From Acidobacteriota bacterium (GTDB lineage Bacteria > Acidobacteriota > Terriglobia > Bryobacterales > Bryobacteraceae), in the NCBI GenBank assembly GCA_016870995.1, contig VFZU01000053.1:1-37216 (forward strand): a stretch of 37,216 bases of DNA, in the 5' to 3' direction. Shown piece after piece: positions 29,141 to 37,142 of the stretch; positions within the stretch are counted from its first letter, which is position 1, and each line of letters starts with the position of its first letter. The position numbers and the translations under genes are program-made. The notes under the pieces were generated by a model. It did not search any database. It was not told where the DNA came from and was given only the letters and a program-made list of their open reading frames with translations.

Positions 29141-30422
29141 GATTCACCTCGATGCGGCAGGGCAGATGCAGGTATCCATAAACTTGTCCTTCACCGTGGC
29201 TCATCTGTAGCACCAGCGCATTGTCGATCCAGTCGCACATCTTATAGTTCAGCAAACTTCCGTCGGCGATGGCTGGAGAAAACGAAAAATGCGAAGGATA
29301 GAGTTCCGGCAGGTCCAGTTGGAAATCTACCGTGACGGTGTCGCCGGCTGCCATTTGTGGCAATTCGTAGCCTTCGCGGATCGTGTTTGAGCCCGCGAAA
29401 TCGATGCCCATGTGATTGCGCATCATAAAGCCGATGTTAGGCAGGGCAATTCGCTCCTTGGCCTTGGCGCTGATGCGAACAATGCACTTTGCGTTGGGCT
29501 CAAGCATGAGCGCTGGTTCGAGATTTTCGTTCAATACAGTGATGCCGAGAATCTCAGCCCGGCCGTCGCCATGGCGATGATCGACGTTGGGGATGGTTGT
29601 AACCAATGAGGGTGCCTGCCCGATGGTCTTTGCTTCCGTTCGATGTTCGGCCTGATGCTCGACGAAGCTCGAATCCTTGGCGGTCATTTCAGCCAGGTAC
29701 TTGGAGACGACGACGTCGGTCGGGCCGAGCTCACGGATGCGGCCTTTGTCGAGCCAGAGCACCCGATCCCCAATCGCTTTCACGTCACCCATCGAGTGGC
29801 TGACAAACAGAATCGTCACACCGCGCTGTCGCAGCTCATGGACTTTTCGCAGGCAGCGTTGGCGGAAGTAGACGTCGCCAACCGCCAGCGCCTCGTCGAC
29901 GAGTAGGATTTCCGGGTCGACGTGGATCGCAACCGAGAAAGCCAGCCGGACGGCCATGCCGCTCGAATAGGTCTTTACCGGTTGATCGAGAAACTCGCCA
30001 ATCTCGGCAAACTCTTCAATGCTCTGGAATCTCTTCGCTGTTTCTTCGTGTGAAAGGCCAAGAATGGCCGCGTTGAGGTAGACGTTATCGCGACCGCTGA
30101 AATCGGGGTTGAAGCCGGAACCGAGTTCAAGCAGTGCAGCGACGCGGCCCTTGACCCTGGCCTCGCCCGAGGTGGGTTGCAAGATGCCCGCGATGATCTG
30201 GAGCATCGTGCTCTTGCCAGAGCCGTTTTCTCCGATGATGCAGAACGTCTCGCCGGGCTTCACCTCGAAGCTAATGGAATCGAGGGCTTTGAACTCGCGA
30301 TGCTTCCGCAGGCGGTTCAATGTGAGCAGCTCTTTGAGACGGTCTGAAGGCGCATCGTAGATGGCGTAAGACTTCGAGACTTTTTGGAACGATATCACTG
30401 GATTGATTCCCGGGTTTGACAA
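29133..30422 (-). CDS. Wzt-type ABC transporter ATPase with C-terminal glycan domain
   Basis: The 429-residue protein has an ABC domain with Walker A GENGSGKST (64-72), signature YSSGM (152-156), Walker B EILLVDEA (171-178) and an H-loop SHS (208-210). KSYAIYDAPSDRLKELL near the start is typical of polysaccharide-export ATPases (Wzt/TagH). Residues 280-429 form a beta-rich C-terminal domain as in Wzt, which in O9a/O12-type systems recognises the modified chain end. The partner permease Wzm is not in the window. The start may be TTG 30422 (preceded by gaagg) or GTG 30398. TTG 30422 overlaps the -35 element of the divergent tRNA-Met promoter. Confidence 0.9.
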   Translation of the reverse strand: MSNPGINPVISFQKVSKSYAIYDAPSDRLKELLTLNRLRKHREFKALDSISFEVKPGETFCIIGENGSGKSTMLQIIAGILQPTSGEARVKGRVAALLELGSGFNPDFSGRDNVYLNAAILGLSHEETAKRFQSIEEFAEIGEFLDQPVKTYSSGMAVRLAFSVAIHVDPEILLVDEALAVGDVYFRQRCLRKVHELRQRGVTILFVSHSMGDVKAIGDRVLWLDKGRIRELGPTDVVVSKYLAEMTAKDSSFVEHQAEHRTEAKTIGQAPSLVTTIPNVDHRHGDGRAEILGITVLNENLEPALMLEPNAKCIVRISAKAKERIALPNIGFMMRNHMGIDFAGSNTIREGYELPQMAAGDTVTVDFQLDLPELYPSHFSFSPAIADGSLLNYKMCDWIDNALVLQMSHGEGQVYGYLHLPCRIEVNRV

Positions 30423-30445
30423 GGGTACCTTCGGACCTCTAGCCT
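30416..30445 (+). promoter_or_regulatory. Promoter-like site for tRNA-Met
   Basis: A perfect ttgaca (30416-30421) is followed after 18 bases by tagcct (30440-30445), a weak -10. The start would fall just before the tRNA at 30456. The site overlaps the possible TTG start of the divergent ABC ATPase. Confidence 0.45.
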
Positions 30446-30455
30446 AAAAGAAGTT

Positions 30456-30530
30456 GCCGGCGTAGCTCAGAGGTAGAGCGAGGGTCTCATAATCCCTAGG
30501 TCGGAGGTTCGAGTCCTCCCGCCGGCACCA
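30456..30530 (+). tRNA. tRNA-Met(CAT), elongator or Ile2 type
   Basis: The acceptor gccggcg (30456-30462) pairs with cgccggc (30520-30526). The anticodon loop ctcataa gives CAT at 30488-30490, and ggttcgag is in the T-arm. The discriminator is A and CCA is encoded. A perfect first acceptor pair argues against initiator tRNA. A lysidine-modified tRNA-Ile2 cannot be excluded by eye. Positions 31 and 39 are a T-T mismatch. It is convergent with parB. Confidence 0.93.
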
Positions 30531-30542
30531 TCCCTTCCTTCT

Positions 30543-31451
30543 TTAATTCTCCCCCATCAGCATCTGGTAGATCCTGTGTAACTCATCCTGCGAGTAGTAT
30601 TCGATCTCGATACGGCCGCGCTTTTCATTTTTGCGATGAATGGCCACGCGTGTTCCAAGTACTCGTTGGAGCTCTTCTTCAGCTGCCTTTACGTTTGGAT
30701 CAATCTGTACTTTTACTTGCTCTTTAAGTTCCCTGGGCTCGGTCATGCTCTGGACCAGTTTTTCGGTGGCGCGAACGGAGAGGCCCTGGCTGACGATCTT
30801 TTCTGCGACGTTGCGTTGGAGCTCTTCGGTCGGTAGGCCGAGGATGGTGCGTGCGTGGCCCATGCTGAGGCGTCCGTCGCCGAGCATGGCCTGGAGGTCT
30901 TCGGGCAAACGCAGAAGCCGAAGAAAGTTAGTAATCGAAGTACGGTCCTTGCCGGTGCGGCGGCCGATTTCTTCGTGGGTGAGATTCAGCTCCCGACTGA
31001 GGCGGTCATAGGCGACTGCGGTTTCGATGGCGTTGAGGTCATCGCGCTGGATGTTCTCAATCAAAGCCAGGGTGAGCACGTTGTCATCGGCCACGTCCTG
31101 GATGACGACCGGCACGACCGCAAGGCCGGCCAGCTTTGCGGCTCGCCATCTTCGTTCGCCCGCTACAATCTCATAGCCATCGCCCAGCTTGCGGACCAGC
31201 AGCGGCTGAATGATGCCATTCACCTTGATGCTCTCTGCCAGCTCCTGCAGTTTGTCTGCGCTGAAGTTGGTACGAGGCTGGCGGGGGTTGGCCTGGATAT
31301 CGAGAATCGAAAGCTGTACCAGTCCGCTGGTGGGTTCGCTCGAAGCTGGAGCTGCAGCGGCTGGGGCAGCTGGGCCGCTGGACGGTCGGTTGGGGAGAAG
31401 GGCGGAGAGACCCTTACCTAATACTCGTCGTGGATCTTGCGGCTTGTTCAT
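30543..31451 (-). CDS. parB: Chromosome partitioning protein ParB
   Basis: The 302-residue protein has the basic N-terminal RRVLGKGLSALLP, which in ParB proteins stimulates the ParA ATPase. Pro/Ala-rich linker residues 24-40 follow. The CTP-binding core has GERRWRA (98-104) and ENIQRDDL (132-139), and a helix-turn-helix THEEIGRRTGKDRTSITNFL (158-177) recognises parS. A C-terminal dimer domain ends IYQMLMGEN. It spreads as a CTP-dependent clamp from parS and works with ParA to separate origins. The ATG at 31451 gives the family start and overlaps parA by 38 bases. Four parS sites lie just upstream of parA. Confidence 0.95.
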   Translation of the reverse strand: MNKPQDPRRVLGKGLSALLPNRPSSGPAAPAAAAPASSEPTSGLVQLSILDIQANPRQPRTNFSADKLQELAESIKVNGIIQPLLVRKLGDGYEIVAGERRWRAAKLAGLAVVPVVIQDVADDNVLTLALIENIQRDDLNAIETAVAYDRLSRELNLTHEEIGRRTGKDRTSITNFLRLLRLPEDLQAMLGDGRLSMGHARTILGLPTEELQRNVAEKIVSQGLSVRATEKLVQSMTEPRELKEQVKVQIDPNVKAAEEELQRVLGTRVAIHRKNEKRGRIEIEYYSQDELHRIYQMLMGEN

Positions 31452-32205
31452 TGGCCATGATCTCCTTTGCCAGTTTGATATAGCATTCGGCGCCCTTGGA
31501 GCGGACGTCGTATGAAATGACGGGTTTGCCGAAGCTTGGGGCTTCCGCGAGGCGGATGCTGCGGGGGATGACCGTCTCGAAGACCTGTTTGCCAAAGAAC
31601 TCACGGAGGTCGTTGGCAACCTGGCGAGTGAGATTGGTGCGGTCGTCGAACATGGTCAGCAGAACGCCTTCGATGGGGAGTTCATGCTGGAATGCTTCGC
31701 GGATTCTCTGGATGGTATCGATCAACTGCGAAACGCCCTCAAGTGCGAAGAACTCGCACTGGATCGGGACAATGATTGAGTCGGCGGCGACCAGGCCATT
31801 GAGGTTGAGAAGGTCGAGAGCAGGGGGGCAATCGATGAGGATGTAAGCGTATTGGTCGCGGATGGAATAGAGGGCATCGCGGAGCCGGAACTCACGTTCT
31901 GGAACATCGACAAGGTCAATATTGGCAGCCACTAAATTTTTATCGGCGGGCATCAAAAACAGCCCTTCGAAGTCAGTTGGAACGATAGCTTCCTGCGCGG
32001 TGCACGCCTGAGTCAGCACGTGGTAGCAGGTTCTAGTTTGGGCGTCTTTTGAAACTCCTACACCACTGGTCGAGTTACCTTGGGGGTCACAGTCTACTAA
32101 TAGTATCTTGAGCTCGCTAAGGGCCATAGATGCGGCCAAATTGATAGCAGTTGTTGTTTTCCCGACGCCACCCTTTTGATTGGTGATCGCGATGATTTTT
32201 CCCAC
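31414..32205 (-). CDS. parA: Chromosome partitioning ATPase ParA
   Basis: The 263-residue protein is a deviant-Walker-A ATPase: GKIIAITNQKGGVGKTTTAI (motif KGGVGKTT at 11-18), a LLVDCDPQGNST switch region and a YILIDCPPALDLL Walker-B-like segment. It forms an ATP-dependent gradient on the nucleoid along which ParB-parS complexes move. Length and start agree with Soj-type proteins. A parS site lies 32 bases upstream of its ATG, where ParB could also affect transcription. It overlaps parB downstream. Confidence 0.96.
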   Translation of the reverse strand: MGKIIAITNQKGGVGKTTTAINLAASMALSELKILLVDCDPQGNSTSGVGVSKDAQTRTCYHVLTQACTAQEAIVPTDFEGLFLMPADKNLVAANIDLVDVPEREFRLRDALYSIRDQYAYILIDCPPALDLLNLNGLVAADSIIVPIQCEFFALEGVSQLIDTIQRIREAFQHELPIEGVLLTMFDDRTNLTRQVANDLREFFGKQVFETVIPRSIRLAEAPSFGKPVISYDVRSKGAECYIKLAKEIMANEQAARSTTSIR

Positions 32206-32236
32206 GGCGCTATCTTAGCACTACAGTCAAGCGTGA

Positions 32237-32252
32237 TGTTTCACGTGGAACA
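32237..32252 (+). promoter_or_regulatory. parS site 1
   Basis: tgtttcacgtggaaca. Its reverse complement tgttccacgtgaaaca fits the general parS consensus tgttncacgtgaaaca exactly. It sits 32 bases upstream of the parA start. Confidence 0.93.
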
Positions 32253-32367
32253 CCTAGTGTGCCTTGCTGAAGGTGGCTGCGGACTCGTGTCAGTGAAGGA
32301 GTTGCTCAAGGTGTCTTTCAGTCGAGCGCTGGTTCTCGGAATCAGCAAACGAGAAGTTCCAGTCGAA

Positions 32368-32383
32368 TGTTTCACGTGGAACA
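32368..32383 (+). promoter_or_regulatory. parS site 2
   Basis: tgtttcacgtggaaca, identical to sites 1 and 3 and in the same orientation. It lies 131 bases from site 1. Confidence 0.93.
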
Positions 32384-32596
32384 ACGACTCTCTGCACTGA
32401 ATCTGGCGGTACGCGGTCGTGATTTGCTGTTTTCAGTGCTCGTTACGTGAGAGATTGGCTGGATTCTTCGTTGGATGGAGGTCGAAGGAGAGAAAAACGG
32501 CATCTCGCCCTCCTCTTTGGGTGTAATTCCACTCGATTGGGCTCAATTGGCTTCAGAATCTGCCATTGTAGGGGATGGGTCGGGGTGAAGTCTCGA

Positions 32597-32612
32597 TGTT
32601 TCACGTGGAACA
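32597..32612 (+). promoter_or_regulatory. parS site 3
   Basis: tgtttcacgtggaaca, identical to sites 1 and 2 and in the same orientation. It lies 229 bases from site 2. Confidence 0.93.
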
Positions 32613-32701
32613 TCATGCTAAAGCAGCAAGATTGAACTAACTCCAGTGAGAAATAGTCACTTCGACCGTGGAATGAGTTGGGTTTGTCGATCCAGATCAA
32701 G

Positions 32702-32717
32702 TGTTCCACGTGGAACA
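32702..32717. promoter_or_regulatory. parS site 4, perfect palindrome
   Basis: tgttccacgtggaaca is a perfect 16-base palindrome built from the tgttccac half-site. It ends 6 bases before the mnmG stop codon. It differs by one base from the other three sites. Confidence 0.9.
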
Positions 32718-32723
32718 GCGTAA

Positions 32724-34598
32724 CTACTGCTCTGTCTTCGGCATGCTTAGGTAAACATCAAGGATTGCTATGGCAGCGGGAGTCACTCCGGGGATACGGC
32801 TTGCGTGGCCCAAAGTTTCGGGGCGAACCCGGCGAAGTTTGTCCTGTACTTCGTTTGAGAGGCCAGGGACGTTGGAGAAATCAAAGTCACCTGGGATTTT
32901 GCGGGCTTCTCCCTCTTTCAGTCGTTCTACCTGACGATGCTGCTGGGCAAGATAGCCTTCGTACTTAAGTTCGGTCTCGACCGTGGTGGCGAGGGCGGGG
33001 GGAATTGCGGCACCGATTTGAGATTCCAGATAGGGGGCAATCTGCGAAATCTTGGCCTCCGGGCGGCAAAGCCACACCGAAAGCGTAGGCCGATCGTCGA
33101 ATCCGAGCTCCAATCCAGTGATTTTGCCCGGAGAGACGCGCTGTTCCTGCAGGATTGCGATGAGTCGTTGCTTGAGAGCCAATTTCTCGTCAAAGCGGCG
33201 AGAGCGCTCACCGTTAGCCAAGCCGATGCGTTGGGCAATGGGAGTTAGCCGTTCGTCGGCATTGTCGATTCGAAGGTGAAGGCGGAACTCCGCACGGGAG
33301 GTAAACATGCGGTAAGGTTCGTCAGCTCCCTTGCTCACCAGATCATCGACCAAGATGCCGCCATAGGCTTCATTGCGGGCCAGGACAAGCGGCGACCCCC
33401 CCGAGATCTTGAGGCCGGCATTGATGCCAGCCAGGAGACCCTGAATCCCCGCCTCTTCGTAGCCACTGGTCCCGTTGATCTGTCCTGCAAGAAATAAGCC
33501 AGGGTAGCACTTCACTTCCAGCCGATGATCCAATTCTCGCGGGTCAATCGCGTCGTACTCGATCGCGTAACCGGGCCGGATCATCTCGGCGTCTTCAAGA
33601 CCTTCGATGGAGGCAACCATGGCGGCCTGAACATCGATGGGCATGCTCGTGGACATACCGTTGACGTAAACCTCGTTCGTATCGAGACCTTCCGGCTCCA
33701 AAAAGATCTGGTGGCGAATCCGGTCTGGGAATTTGACGATCTTGTCTTCGATGCTTGGGCAATACCGCGGCCCGATGCCTTCAATCTGACCGCTGTACAA
33801 AGGGCTGCGCGGGATCGCCTCAGAGAGCACCGCTTGGGTACGTTCGTTCGTGTAGGCGAGAAAGCACTGAATCTGCTTGCGTTCAATGCTATCAGTCAGA
33901 AAGCTGAACGGTGTCGGCACGGCATCGCCATCCTGGGGCTCGAAGCGGTTCCAATCGATAGTGCGACCATCGAGCCGGGGAGGGGTGCCGGTTTTGAGCC
34001 GGGTCCATTGCAAACCGAGATTGCGGAGTTGCTCGGCGAGCAGGTTGCTGGGTGCCTCCCCGTTGCGACCACAAGAATAAGTGGTCTCTCCAACGTGGGC
34101 GATCCCTTTCAGAAATGTACCGGTGGTGACAACCACGGCCCCGGAACGCAGTTCCCTTCCGTCTGCAAGACGAACACCGTTAACCTTGTTTTCATCTTCG
34201 ATGATGAAGCTCGCCACCTCAGCTTGAAGGATCCGCAGGTTGGGCTCCTGCTCTAGCACTTCTTTCATCCTGATTCTATATAGCTTCTTGTCGCATTGCG
34301 CCCGAGGGCTCCACACCGCAGGGCCGCGGCTGGTATTAAGCAGCCGAAACTGAATCCCAACAGCATCGGTGACTTCGCCCATCACCCCGCCCAACGCATC
34401 GATCTCACGCACCAGATGGCCTTTGGCGATCCCGCCGATGGCGGGGTTGCAGGACATCTGAGCGATCAGATCAATGTTCATCGTGATCATCGCGGTCTTC
34501 AAACCCAGACGCGCGCAGGCGCGCGCAGCCTCACAACCCGCATGGCCTGCCCCGACCACAACGACGTCATATCTGCTTTGCTTCATCGGAAACTGCAT
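32724..34598 (-). CDS. mnmG: tRNA uridine-5-carboxymethylaminomethyl modification enzyme MnmG
   Basis: The 624-residue flavoprotein, with MnmE, makes the cmnm5 modification of wobble uridines in certain tRNAs. The FAD site [16 protein letters not shown] is N-terminal, followed by [24 protein letters not shown]. In the middle is [15 protein letters not shown], with the conserved cysteine, and then [20 protein letters not shown]. The C-terminal helical domain contains [22 protein letters not shown] 34598 and ATG 34586 are both possible starts, and neither has a strong Shine-Dalgarno. The location next to parAB near the origin is the conserved gidA-par arrangement. mnmE is not in the window. Confidence 0.96.
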   Translation of the reverse strand: MQFPMKQSRYDVVVVGAGHAGCEAARACARLGLKTAMITMNIDLIAQMSCNPAIGGIAKGHLVREIDALGGVMGEVTDAVGIQFRLLNTSRGPAVWSPRAQCDKKLYRIRMKEVLEQEPNLRILQAEVASFIIEDENKVNGVRLADGRELRSGAVVVTTGTFLKGIAHVGETTYSCGRNGEAPSNLLAEQLRNLGLQWTRLKTGTPPRLDGRTIDWNRFEPQDGDAVPTPFSFLTDSIERKQIQCFLAYTNERTQAVLSEAIPRSPLYSGQIEGIGPRYCPSIEDKIVKFPDRIRHQIFLEPEGLDTNEVYVNGMSTSMPIDVQAAMVASIEGLEDAEMIRPGYAIEYDAIDPRELDHRLEVKCYPGLFLAGQINGTSGYEEAGIQGLLAGINAGLKISGGSPLVLARNEAYGGILVDDLVSKGADEPYRMFTSRAEFRLHLRIDNADERLTPIAQRIGLANGERSRRFDEKLALKQRLIAILQEQRVSPGKITGLELGFDDRPTLSVWLCRPEAKISQIAPYLESQIGAAIPPALATTVETELKYEGYLAQQHRQVERLKEGEARKIPGDFDFSNVPGLSNEVQDKLRRVRPETLGHASRIPGVTPAAIAILDVYLSMPKTEQ

Positions 34599-34630
34599 TT
34601 TTGGGGGTCTTCAGCCTTATTCTAACTTCT

Positions 34631-34635
34631 GGAGG
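34631..34635 (+). promoter_or_regulatory. Shine-Dalgarno deciding the TTG start of purD
   Basis: ggagg lies 8 bases before the TTG at 34644. No ATG gives the family N-terminus MNILIVGSGGREHA, so this site supports a TTG start. Confidence 0.8.
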
Positions 34636-34643
34636 CTTTTTCT

Positions 34644-35909
34644 TTGAACATCTTGATTGTTGGCTCCGGCGGCCGAGAACATGCAATCGCGTGGCGTTGC
34701 GCGCAGGAAGGCCACAAGGTCTTTTGCGCACCCGGCAATCCCGGTATTGCCACGGTAGCGGAATGTATTCCACTCGCCAGCCAGACGCCTGAAAACTTTC
34801 TCGATGTCGCAAATCTCGTCGGTGCCGAGCTAACCATCGTCGGCCCTGAAGCTCCACTTGTCGCAGGCGTCGTCGACCTGTTTGAAGCACACGGCAAGCG
34901 CGTGTTTGGGCCAACTGCCAAGGCTGCGCAGCTTGAGGGCTCCAAGGCGTTCAGCAAAGAATTCATGGCGCGGCACGGCATCCCAACTGCGCGCTTTCAA
35001 GTCTTCGACGATTTGGACGAAGCCAAAAAAGGCTTGGCCCGATTTGATTATCCGCTTGTGCTCAAGGCTGATGGTCTCGCCGCCGGCAAGGGTGTTGTGA
35101 TTGCCAAGACAAGAGGGGAAGCGCTCGAAGCCCTGGAGGGATTGTTCTCTGGCGCGCTGGTTGGCGCCGCAGGCTCGCGTGTATTGATCGAAGATTTCTG
35201 GCGAGGTGAAGAAGTAAGCTTCATCGCCATCTGTGACCACGACACTGCTCTTACGCTGCCTCCCACGCAGGATCACAAAGCGATCTTCGATAACGACCAG
35301 GGCCCAAACACTGGTGGCATGGGCGCGTATTGCGATGATCGCATCCTCACCGAAGCCGAGAAGAAGCACGTGCTCGAAGAGATCATCCTGCGCACTCTAA
35401 CAGGCATGGCAGAAGAAGGTGCTCCCTTCCGCGGCTTTCTTTATGCTGGTCTCATGATAACGGCCGATGGTCCGAAGGTGCTCGAGTACAACGTTCGCCT
35501 GGGCGACCCGGAAACGCAGGCGCTGCTCTACCGCATCACGGGCGGATTTGCCGAGACAATTCTCGCCGCCACCGAGCATCGACTGAGCCAGGCCAAGCTT
35601 GAGATTCCACCTGGAGCCACAGCTTGTGTAGTGGCCGCCGCGAAAGGCTATCCGGGACAAGTGAAGATTGGTGATCGTATCGAGGGCTTGAATGCGGTTG
35701 AGAATGCGACGGTCTTTCATGCGGGAACTAAAGAGAGCGGTGGCTATACGGTAACTGCTGGAGGCCGAGTACTTGGAATCACAGCCCGCGGAGCAGATCT
35801 GCGCGAAGCCCTCAAGCTTGCCTACTCCGCTGTTGGAAAAATTCAATTTGATGGCATGCAGGTGCGGAAGGATATTGGCCAAAAGGGCCTGAAACGCTAC
35901 ACTGATTAA
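34644..35909 (+). CDS. purD: Phosphoribosylamine-glycine ligase
   Basis: The 421-residue ATP-grasp enzyme joins glycine to phosphoribosylamine in step 2 of purine synthesis. The N-domain begins NILIVGSGGREHAIAWR, followed by GNPGIA, TIVGPEAPLVAGVVD and GPTAKAAQLEGSK. The ATP-grasp core has LKADGLAAGKGVVIAKT and, later, GPNTGGMGAYCDDRIL and EYNVRLGDPETQALL. Length and order are those of a complete PurD. It uses a TTG start with a good ggagg. It is divergent from mnmG (45 bases between starts), and tRNA-Arg follows its stop after 5 bases, perhaps in one transcript. Confidence 0.96.
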   Translation: MNILIVGSGGREHAIAWRCAQEGHKVFCAPGNPGIATVAECIPLASQTPENFLDVANLVGAELTIVGPEAPLVAGVVDLFEAHGKRVFGPTAKAAQLEGSKAFSKEFMARHGIPTARFQVFDDLDEAKKGLARFDYPLVLKADGLAAGKGVVIAKTRGEALEALEGLFSGALVGAAGSRVLIEDFWRGEEVSFIAICDHDTALTLPPTQDHKAIFDNDQGPNTGGMGAYCDDRILTEAEKKHVLEEIILRTLTGMAEEGAPFRGFLYAGLMITADGPKVLEYNVRLGDPETQALLYRITGGFAETILAATEHRLSQAKLEIPPGATACVVAAAKGYPGQVKIGDRIEGLNAVENATVFHAGTKESGGYTVTAGGRVLGITARGADLREALKLAYSAVGKIQFDGMQVRKDIGQKGLKRYTD

Positions 35910-35914
35910 CAAGT

Positions 35915-35991
35915 GGGGACGTAGCTCAGCTGGATAGAGCGTCCGCCTCCTAAGCGGAAGGTCGGCAGTTCGAATCTGCCCGTTCCTACCA
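35915..35991 (+). tRNA. tRNA-Arg(CCT)
   Basis: The acceptor ggggacg (35915-35921) pairs with cgttcct (35981-35987), using two G-U pairs. The anticodon loop ctcctaa gives CCT at 35949-35951, and gttcgaat is in the T-arm. The discriminator is A and CCA is encoded at 35989-35991. It reads AGG codons. Confidence 0.94.
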
Positions 35992-36007
35992 CTCCTTCAC
36001 CAAACCT

Positions 36008-36486
36008 CTACGCCAAGAATGCGATCTCATCGTAGATGACGTAGAGAAACCCCCGCTCGCTCGGACATCGATAAGCCCCTCTGGCACCAAGCACCTACGC
36101 GGCAATTGCTGTCAGCTCCCACCCGAGGTACTCGTCGTCGGTGATCTTGTCCTGGCATAGCAAAGGGAACTGTCGTGTTTCGCCAAGCTGGCGGACTTGC
36201 TCCATGCCCTTCCTGCATTCCTCAGGAATCGATGAATTCCCCCAAGCCCACAGCCACGTCGAGGATGCGAAAGAAGTACTTCCCACCACAATTATGGACG
36301 CGACAATCCTTGGAAGGCCATTCTAAAAAAAGTGAGAATTGCAGACTCGAGATCGTATTCCCAGCGTTCCCAGGAGCCAATGCGAAATTCGCACTCGCAT
36401 CTCTGGTTGAGCGCCATCAGCTCATGAACAGCCTGATGGCGAAACTCTTCATACTCACTTTGCACTTTTGCGATAAACCAACTCAA
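36008..36486 (-). pseudogene. Multiply disrupted gene of unknown family
   Basis: Three reading frames in succession give protein-like sequence. The first, from TTG 36486, has KVQSEYEEFRHQAVHELMAL and FRIGSWERWEYDLESAILTF. After a run of seven A/T bases (36325-36331), dropping one base continues LEWPSKDCRVHNCGGKYFF and RILDVAVGLGEFIDS. A second shift gives EECRKGMEQVRQLGETRQF and LCQDKITDDEYLGWELTAIA, then an in-frame TAG (36095-36097), and then GAYRCPSERGFLYVIYDEI to a final TAG at 36008. Together this would be a soluble protein of about 160 residues. I do not recognise the family. The reconstruction is inference from protein-like texture, without an alignment. Its start overlaps the secreted protein gene by 32 bases. 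Confidence 0.5.
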
Positions 36487-36877
36487 ACCCAGGCTTGCCG
36501 CTGTAGGTCAATCCGCTCGAAGTGGATTGAAGCCCTGGTGTGGCGCTTGAGCCAGGGACTTTCGGACCTGCCTTGGCGAGCTCAGCGGAGGGATCCAAGT
36601 TCTTGGTCTGCGTCTCCTTCTTCACCGACTTCACGCCCATCGGTCGAGTTTCCAACTTCTCAACGTCAGTCTTGGCAATTGCCAATTGCTCGTTTTTGAC
36701 TACAACAATCATTCGCTCGGCATCGGCTTCAGAGAATTTTGCGAGCACCGGTTCCTTAGCGCCAGCCTTATAAATCCGGATCTCGGCGCCACTGGAAAGC
36801 GCGATCACCTTAGACCAGGGATCCTCGGCGGCAAACCCCAATGTAATCAAAAACAAAGACAGGAGGGCGAGTTTCAT
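36455..36877 (-). CDS. Small secreted protein of unknown function
   Basis: The 140-residue protein starts MKLALLSLFLITLGFAAEDPW, a signal peptide with likely cleavage after FAA. The mature part has a beta-type first half (WSKVIALSSGAEIRIYK, then RMIVVVKNEQLAIAKTDVEKLE), followed by a Lys/Pro/Ser/Gly-rich linker and a short conserved-looking end YSGKPGFELVYRKS. The first half looks like a small SH3-like or beta-barrel domain, but that is only texture. The start at 36877 gives the signal peptide. Starts up to 36904 are in frame but less suitable. Confidence 0.65.
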   Translation of the reverse strand: MKLALLSLFLITLGFAAEDPWSKVIALSSGAEIRIYKAGAKEPVLAKFSEADAERMIVVVKNEQLAIAKTDVEKLETRPMGVKSVKKETQTKNLDPSAELAKAGPKVPGSSATPGLQSTSSGLTYSGKPGFELVYRKSAK

Positions 36878-37039
36878 ACCAGACATAATGACCTTGATTC
36901 GCACCTTAGGTAAGCGGTTTCATCAAAGTCAACTTAGGTACCAACCCTTCAGGCCCGACCAAAGCTTGTGAGTGGAGGGTAGGTATCTTTCCTCGTTGTA
37001 TCTAAAAGCTCCCTAGCTCTACCATCGCCAACAAGCGTT

Positions 37040-37117
37040 ATGGTACGAAAATACTGGCTAAACACACCGCTCTATTTCTTCGCGTTGGCACTGCCCCTCG
37101 CCGCGCAAACTGGTTAA
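37040..37117 (+). other. Signal-peptide-like mini-ORF of 25 codons
   Basis: The frame ATG to TAA encodes a basic start MVRKYW, a hydrophobic core LYFFALALPLAA, and stops at QTG. It has the n-region, h-region and cleavage-site look of a secretion signal with nothing behind it. It may be the remnant of a lost secreted gene or a chance frame. Confidence 0.35.
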
Positions 37118-37142
37118 GTATTAAGAGTTCTGCAAAAAGGAA

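Larger units (their letters stand above)
32206..32723. other. Gene-free parS-bearing interval between parA and mnmG
   Basis: No supported gene is present in these 518 bases. The visible content is four parS sites and otherwise unremarkable DNA. Small frames here lack family-like sequence or good starts. In many bacteria rsmG lies between mnmG and parA. It is absent here, and the space has the centromere instead. Confidence 0.8.

Noticed and set aside
32443-32709. Small frames in the parA-mnmG interval, considered as a shortened rsmG
   Set aside because: None shows the SAM motif or any MnmG-neighbour family sequence, and the parS sites account for the interval.
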